From positions 1-6,278 of the forward strand of contig DJUV01000351.1 of the NCBI GenBank assembly GCA_002440625.1: DNA of 6,278 bases, read 5' to 3'. The notes under the pieces were generated by a model. That model had not been told where the DNA came from. It did no database searches and saw only the letters and a program-made list of their open reading frames with translations. The stretch comes from Rhodobacteraceae bacterium UBA6273. GTDB taxonomy: Bacteria > Pseudomonadota > Alphaproteobacteria > Rhodobacterales > Rhodobacteraceae. The position numbers were made by a program, and so were the translations under genes. Numbering within the stretch: position 1 is the stretch's first letter; every line of letters begins with the position of its first letter. Below, piece by piece: positions 4,085 through 6,278 of this stretch.

Positions 4085-5098
4085 GTGAGCGCGCGAGTCT
4101 ATCTCGACTGGAACGCTACGGCGCCCTTGAGACCCGAGGCGCGGGCGGCGATGGTTGCGGCGCTTGAGGTTGCCGGCAACCCCTCATCGGTTCATGCCGA
4201 GGGCCGGGCGGCGAAGGCCGTGGTCGAGCGGGCGCGGGAGCAGGTGGCGGCGGCGGTGGGATGCAAGGCCCGCGAGGTGGTCTTCACTTCGGGCGCGACC
4301 GAGGCGGCCGGGGTGCTTGCCGGTTTCGGCGCGGTAACGGTGGAGCGGACGGCGCATGACTGCCTCTGGGCGCATCGGCGCGGCGAGGGCGGCGTGCTGG
4401 CGCTGGGGCTGGCCAATGGCGAGACCGGGGTTCTGTCGGAGGTGCCCGAATGGGACGGGCCGGTGCTTCTTGATGTGGTGCAGGCGGTGGGGCGGGTGCC
4501 TTTCGCCTTCGGCTGGTCGGGTGCGGATTTTGCGGTGCTTTCGGCCCACAAGCTTGGCGGGCCGAAGGGGGTGGGGGCGCTCATCATCCGCGAGGGCGTC
4601 GATATTCTCTCGCTCAGGCCCGGCGGGGGGCAGGAGATGGGGCGGCGCTCGGGGACCGAGAATGTCGCCGGGATCGCCGGTTTCGGCGCTGCCGCAGAGG
4701 CGGTGGTGGCCGATCTTGCCGATGGTGTCTGGAACCGGGTGGCGGAATTGCGCGACGGCTTCGAAGCGCGTATTGCAGCGGGCGCGCCGGACACCATCTT
4801 TGTTGGGAAGGGGGCCGCGCGTCTGCCCAATACCTCCTGCCTCCTGACGCCGGGCTGGAAGGGCGAGACGCAGGTGATGCAGATGGATCTGCAGGGCTTC
4901 GCGGTGTCGGCCGGGTCGGCCTGTTCGTCGGGCAAGGTTCGGTCAAGCCGGGTGCTTGGCGCCATGGGCTATGACGAGCGGGACGCCGGTTCGGCGATCC
5001 GGGTGTCGATCGGCCCGACGACGACGGAGGCCGAGCTTGACCGGTTCGCGGCGGCCTGGCTTGCCGCCCATGACCGGCACCGGGCGCGGGCCGCATGA
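4085..5098 (+). CDS. iscS: Cysteine desulfurase, compact NifS/IscS-like class V aminotransferase
   Basis: This 337-residue PLP enzyme should convert cysteine to alanine and pass a persulfide to the Suf scaffold. The N-terminus YLDWNATAPLRPEA matches the family start. Active-site features are in order: TSGATEA (68-74), His91, Asp130 with Gln133 (LLDVVQAVG), the PLP lysine Lys156 in SAHKLGGPKGVGAL, GGGQEMGRRSGTENVAGI (180-197), and the persulfide Cys280 in SAGSACSSG. It is shorter than the roughly 390-400 residues of IscS/NifS. Most of the loss lies between His91 and the NGETG motif (111-115), about 20 residues instead of about 50. The reading frame is open back to 3950, but family similarity begins at the GTG at 4085, preceded by GGGGA four bases away. 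It lies between iscR and sufB. A second desulfurase (sufS) may lie further down the operon, outside the window. The symbol iscS follows the usual naming in this group. Confidence 0.9.
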   Translation: MSARVYLDWNATAPLRPEARAAMVAALEVAGNPSSVHAEGRAAKAVVERAREQVAAAVGCKAREVVFTSGATEAAGVLAGFGAVTVERTAHDCLWAHRRGEGGVLALGLANGETGVLSEVPEWDGPVLLDVVQAVGRVPFAFGWSGADFAVLSAHKLGGPKGVGALIIREGVDILSLRPGGGQEMGRRSGTENVAGIAGFGAAAEAVVADLADGVWNRVAELRDGFEARIAAGAPDTIFVGKGAARLPNTSCLLTPGWKGETQVMQMDLQGFAVSAGSACSSGKVRSSRVLGAMGYDERDAGSAIRVSIGPTTTEAELDRFAAAWLAAHDRHRARAA

Positions 5099-5137
5099 CA
5101 GATGACGACGGTGATGGACAGAAGTGAGAAGAAGGCG

Positions 5138-6278
5138 ATGGCTTTGGACAAGAACGAGACCGCTCAGATCGAGGTACGCGATGGCGTCGACCGCGAGACG
5201 GTGGAAACCGTCCAGAACATGGGCGCCTACAAATACGGCTGGGAAACCGAGATCGAGACGGAATATGCGCCGATCGGTGTCAACGAGGATATCGTCCGGC
5301 TGATCTCGGCCAAGAATGGCGAGCCGCAGTGGATGACCGACTGGCGCCTGCAGGCCTTCGCGCGCTGGAAGGAGATGGAGGAGCCGCACTGGGCGATGCT
5401 CCACTATCCGGCGATCGACTATCAGTCGCAGTATTACTATGCCAAGCCGAAGAGCATGACTGAGAAGCCGAAATCGCTCGACGAGGTCGATCCGAAGCTG
5501 CTGGCCACGTACGAAAAGCTTGGCATCCCCTTGAAGGAACAGATGATTCTGGCCGGGGTCGAAGGGGCGGAGGATGCGCCCGCCGATGCCCGCCGGGTGG
5601 CGGTCGATGCGGTCTTTGACTCTGTTTCCGTGGGGACCACTTTCAAGGAGGAATTGCGGAAAGCCGGCGTGATCTTCTGTGCGATCTCGGAAGCGATCCG
5701 CGAACATCCCGAACTGGTGAAGAAATATCTCGGTTCGGTCGTGCCGCAGTCCGACAACTTCTTCGCGACGCTGAATTCGGCGGTCTTTTCCGACGGGTCC
5801 TTCGTCTACATCCCGCCGAACACCCGCTGCCCGATGGAGCTTTCGACCTATTTCCGCATCAACGCGGAAAACACCGGCCAGTTCGAGCGGACGCTCATCA
5901 TCGCCGACAAGGGGTCCTATGTCAGCTACCTTGAGGGCTGCACGGCGCCGAAGCGCGACACGGCGCAGCTTCACGCGGCGGTCGTCGAAATCGTCATCCT
6001 CGATGACGCCGAGGTGAAATATTCGACCGTGCAGAACTGGTATCCGGGCGACGAGGAAGGCCGGGGCGGCATCTACAACTTCGTCACCAAGCGCGCCGAT
6101 TGCCGGGGCGACCGGGCCAAGGTGATGTGGACGCAGGTGGAGACCGGATCGGCTATCACCTGGAAATACCCGTCCTGCATCCTGCGCGGCGAGGGCGCGC
6201 AGGGCGAGTTCTATTCCATCGCCATCGCCAACAACATGCAGCAGGCCGATACCGGGACCAAGATGATCCATCTTGGCA
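5138..6278 (+). CDS. sufB: Fe-S cluster assembly scaffold SufB, N-terminal three quarters (cut by window edge)
   Basis: The open frame gives 380 residues before the window ends; the full protein is usually about 470-510. Conserved SufB segments are plain: [12 protein letters not shown] (29-40), [13 protein letters not shown] (65-77), [17 protein letters not shown] (165-181), [20 protein letters not shown] (218-237), [21 protein letters not shown] (264-284), [17 protein letters not shown] (335-351) and [13 protein letters not shown] (368-380). SufB forms the SufBC2D scaffold that receives sulfur from the desulfurase. Cys268 in EGCTAP matches the cysteine proposed to accept sulfur (Cys254 of E. 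coli SufB). The cluster-linked cysteine nearer the C-terminus lies outside the window. Three in-frame ATGs compete: 5102, 5114 and 5138. I prefer 5138 because the protein then starts like other alphaproteobacterial SufB and GAGAAG sits six bases upstream, while the earlier two have no good ribosome site. Confidence 0.96.
   Translation, partial: MALDKNETAQIEVRDGVDRETVETVQNMGAYKYGWETEIETEYAPIGVNEDIVRLISAKNGEPQWMTDWRLQAFARWKEMEEPHWAMLHYPAIDYQSQYYYAKPKSMTEKPKSLDEVDPKLLATYEKLGIPLKEQMILAGVEGAEDAPADARRVAVDAVFDSVSVGTTFKEELRKAGVIFCAISEAIREHPELVKKYLGSVVPQSDNFFATLNSAVFSDGSFVYIPPNTRCPMELSTYFRINAENTGQFERTLIIADKGSYVSYLEGCTAPKRDTAQLHAAVVEIVILDDAEVKYSTVQNWYPGDEEGRGGIYNFVTKRADCRGDRAKVMWTQVETGSAITWKYPSCILRGEGAQGEFYSIAIANNMQQADTGTKMIHLG

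Noticed and set aside
4943..6271. Long minus-strand open frame of 442 codons opposite sufB
   Set aside because: It is antisense to a highly conserved SufB sequence, is rich in Arg/His/Pro/Gly and matches no family I know. Long antisense frames are common in GC-rich genes with strong third-position GC bias.

Overview
The window looks like chromosomal DNA from an alphaproteobacterium of the Rhodobacterales (Rhodobacteraceae). It is GC-rich throughout. The suf genes follow an iscR-cysteine desulfurase-sufB order that is, from memory, typical of Rhodobacter relatives, and the IscR is of the cysteine-poor type known from that group. There are no mobile elements, rRNA, tRNA or CRISPR arrays. The content is core metabolism plus a small block of poorly characterised genes.

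Layout: (1) Bases 1-110, minus strand: the first 36 codons of NADP-type isocitrate dehydrogenase, icd. (2) Bases 282-1475, plus strand: a cytoplasmic DUF2235 alpha/beta-hydrolase-like protein, divergent from icd across a 171-base gap. (3) Bases 1488-3329, minus strand: four tightly packed genes that read, in transcription order, alpha/beta hydrolase, 85-residue helical protein, HD-domain phosphohydrolase, and a small exported protein with four cysteines. They are separated by +4, -4 and +3 bases, so they probably form one translationally coupled operon. It converges on the DUF2235 gene with only 12 bases between the stop codons. (4) Bases 3330-3507: a divergent control region. (5) Bases 3508 to the end, plus strand: iscR, a compact cysteine desulfurase and sufB (cut by the window edge), the start of the iron-sulfur cluster assembly operon.

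The isc-suf genes work together. The desulfurase takes sulfur from cysteine using PLP and an active-site cysteine. SufB is part of the scaffold on which the cluster is built. IscR is the Rrf2-family regulator that should adjust expression to Fe-S or iron status. The promoter in front of iscR is the best part of the window: a TTGACT-N17-TAGAAC core has a TGA-N9-TCA element across its -35 box and a perfect 6+1+6 palindrome, close to the Irr/ICE consensus, that contains the whole -10 box. A perfect 6-bp hairpin begins a few bases after the predicted transcription start.

I see no wholly new system. The less ordinary points are the IscR without its usual cluster ligands, the desulfurase lacking a central segment, the layered iron-type promoter, a probable family-wide intergenic repeat between iscR and the desulfurase gene, and the uncharacterised four-gene minus-strand cluster.
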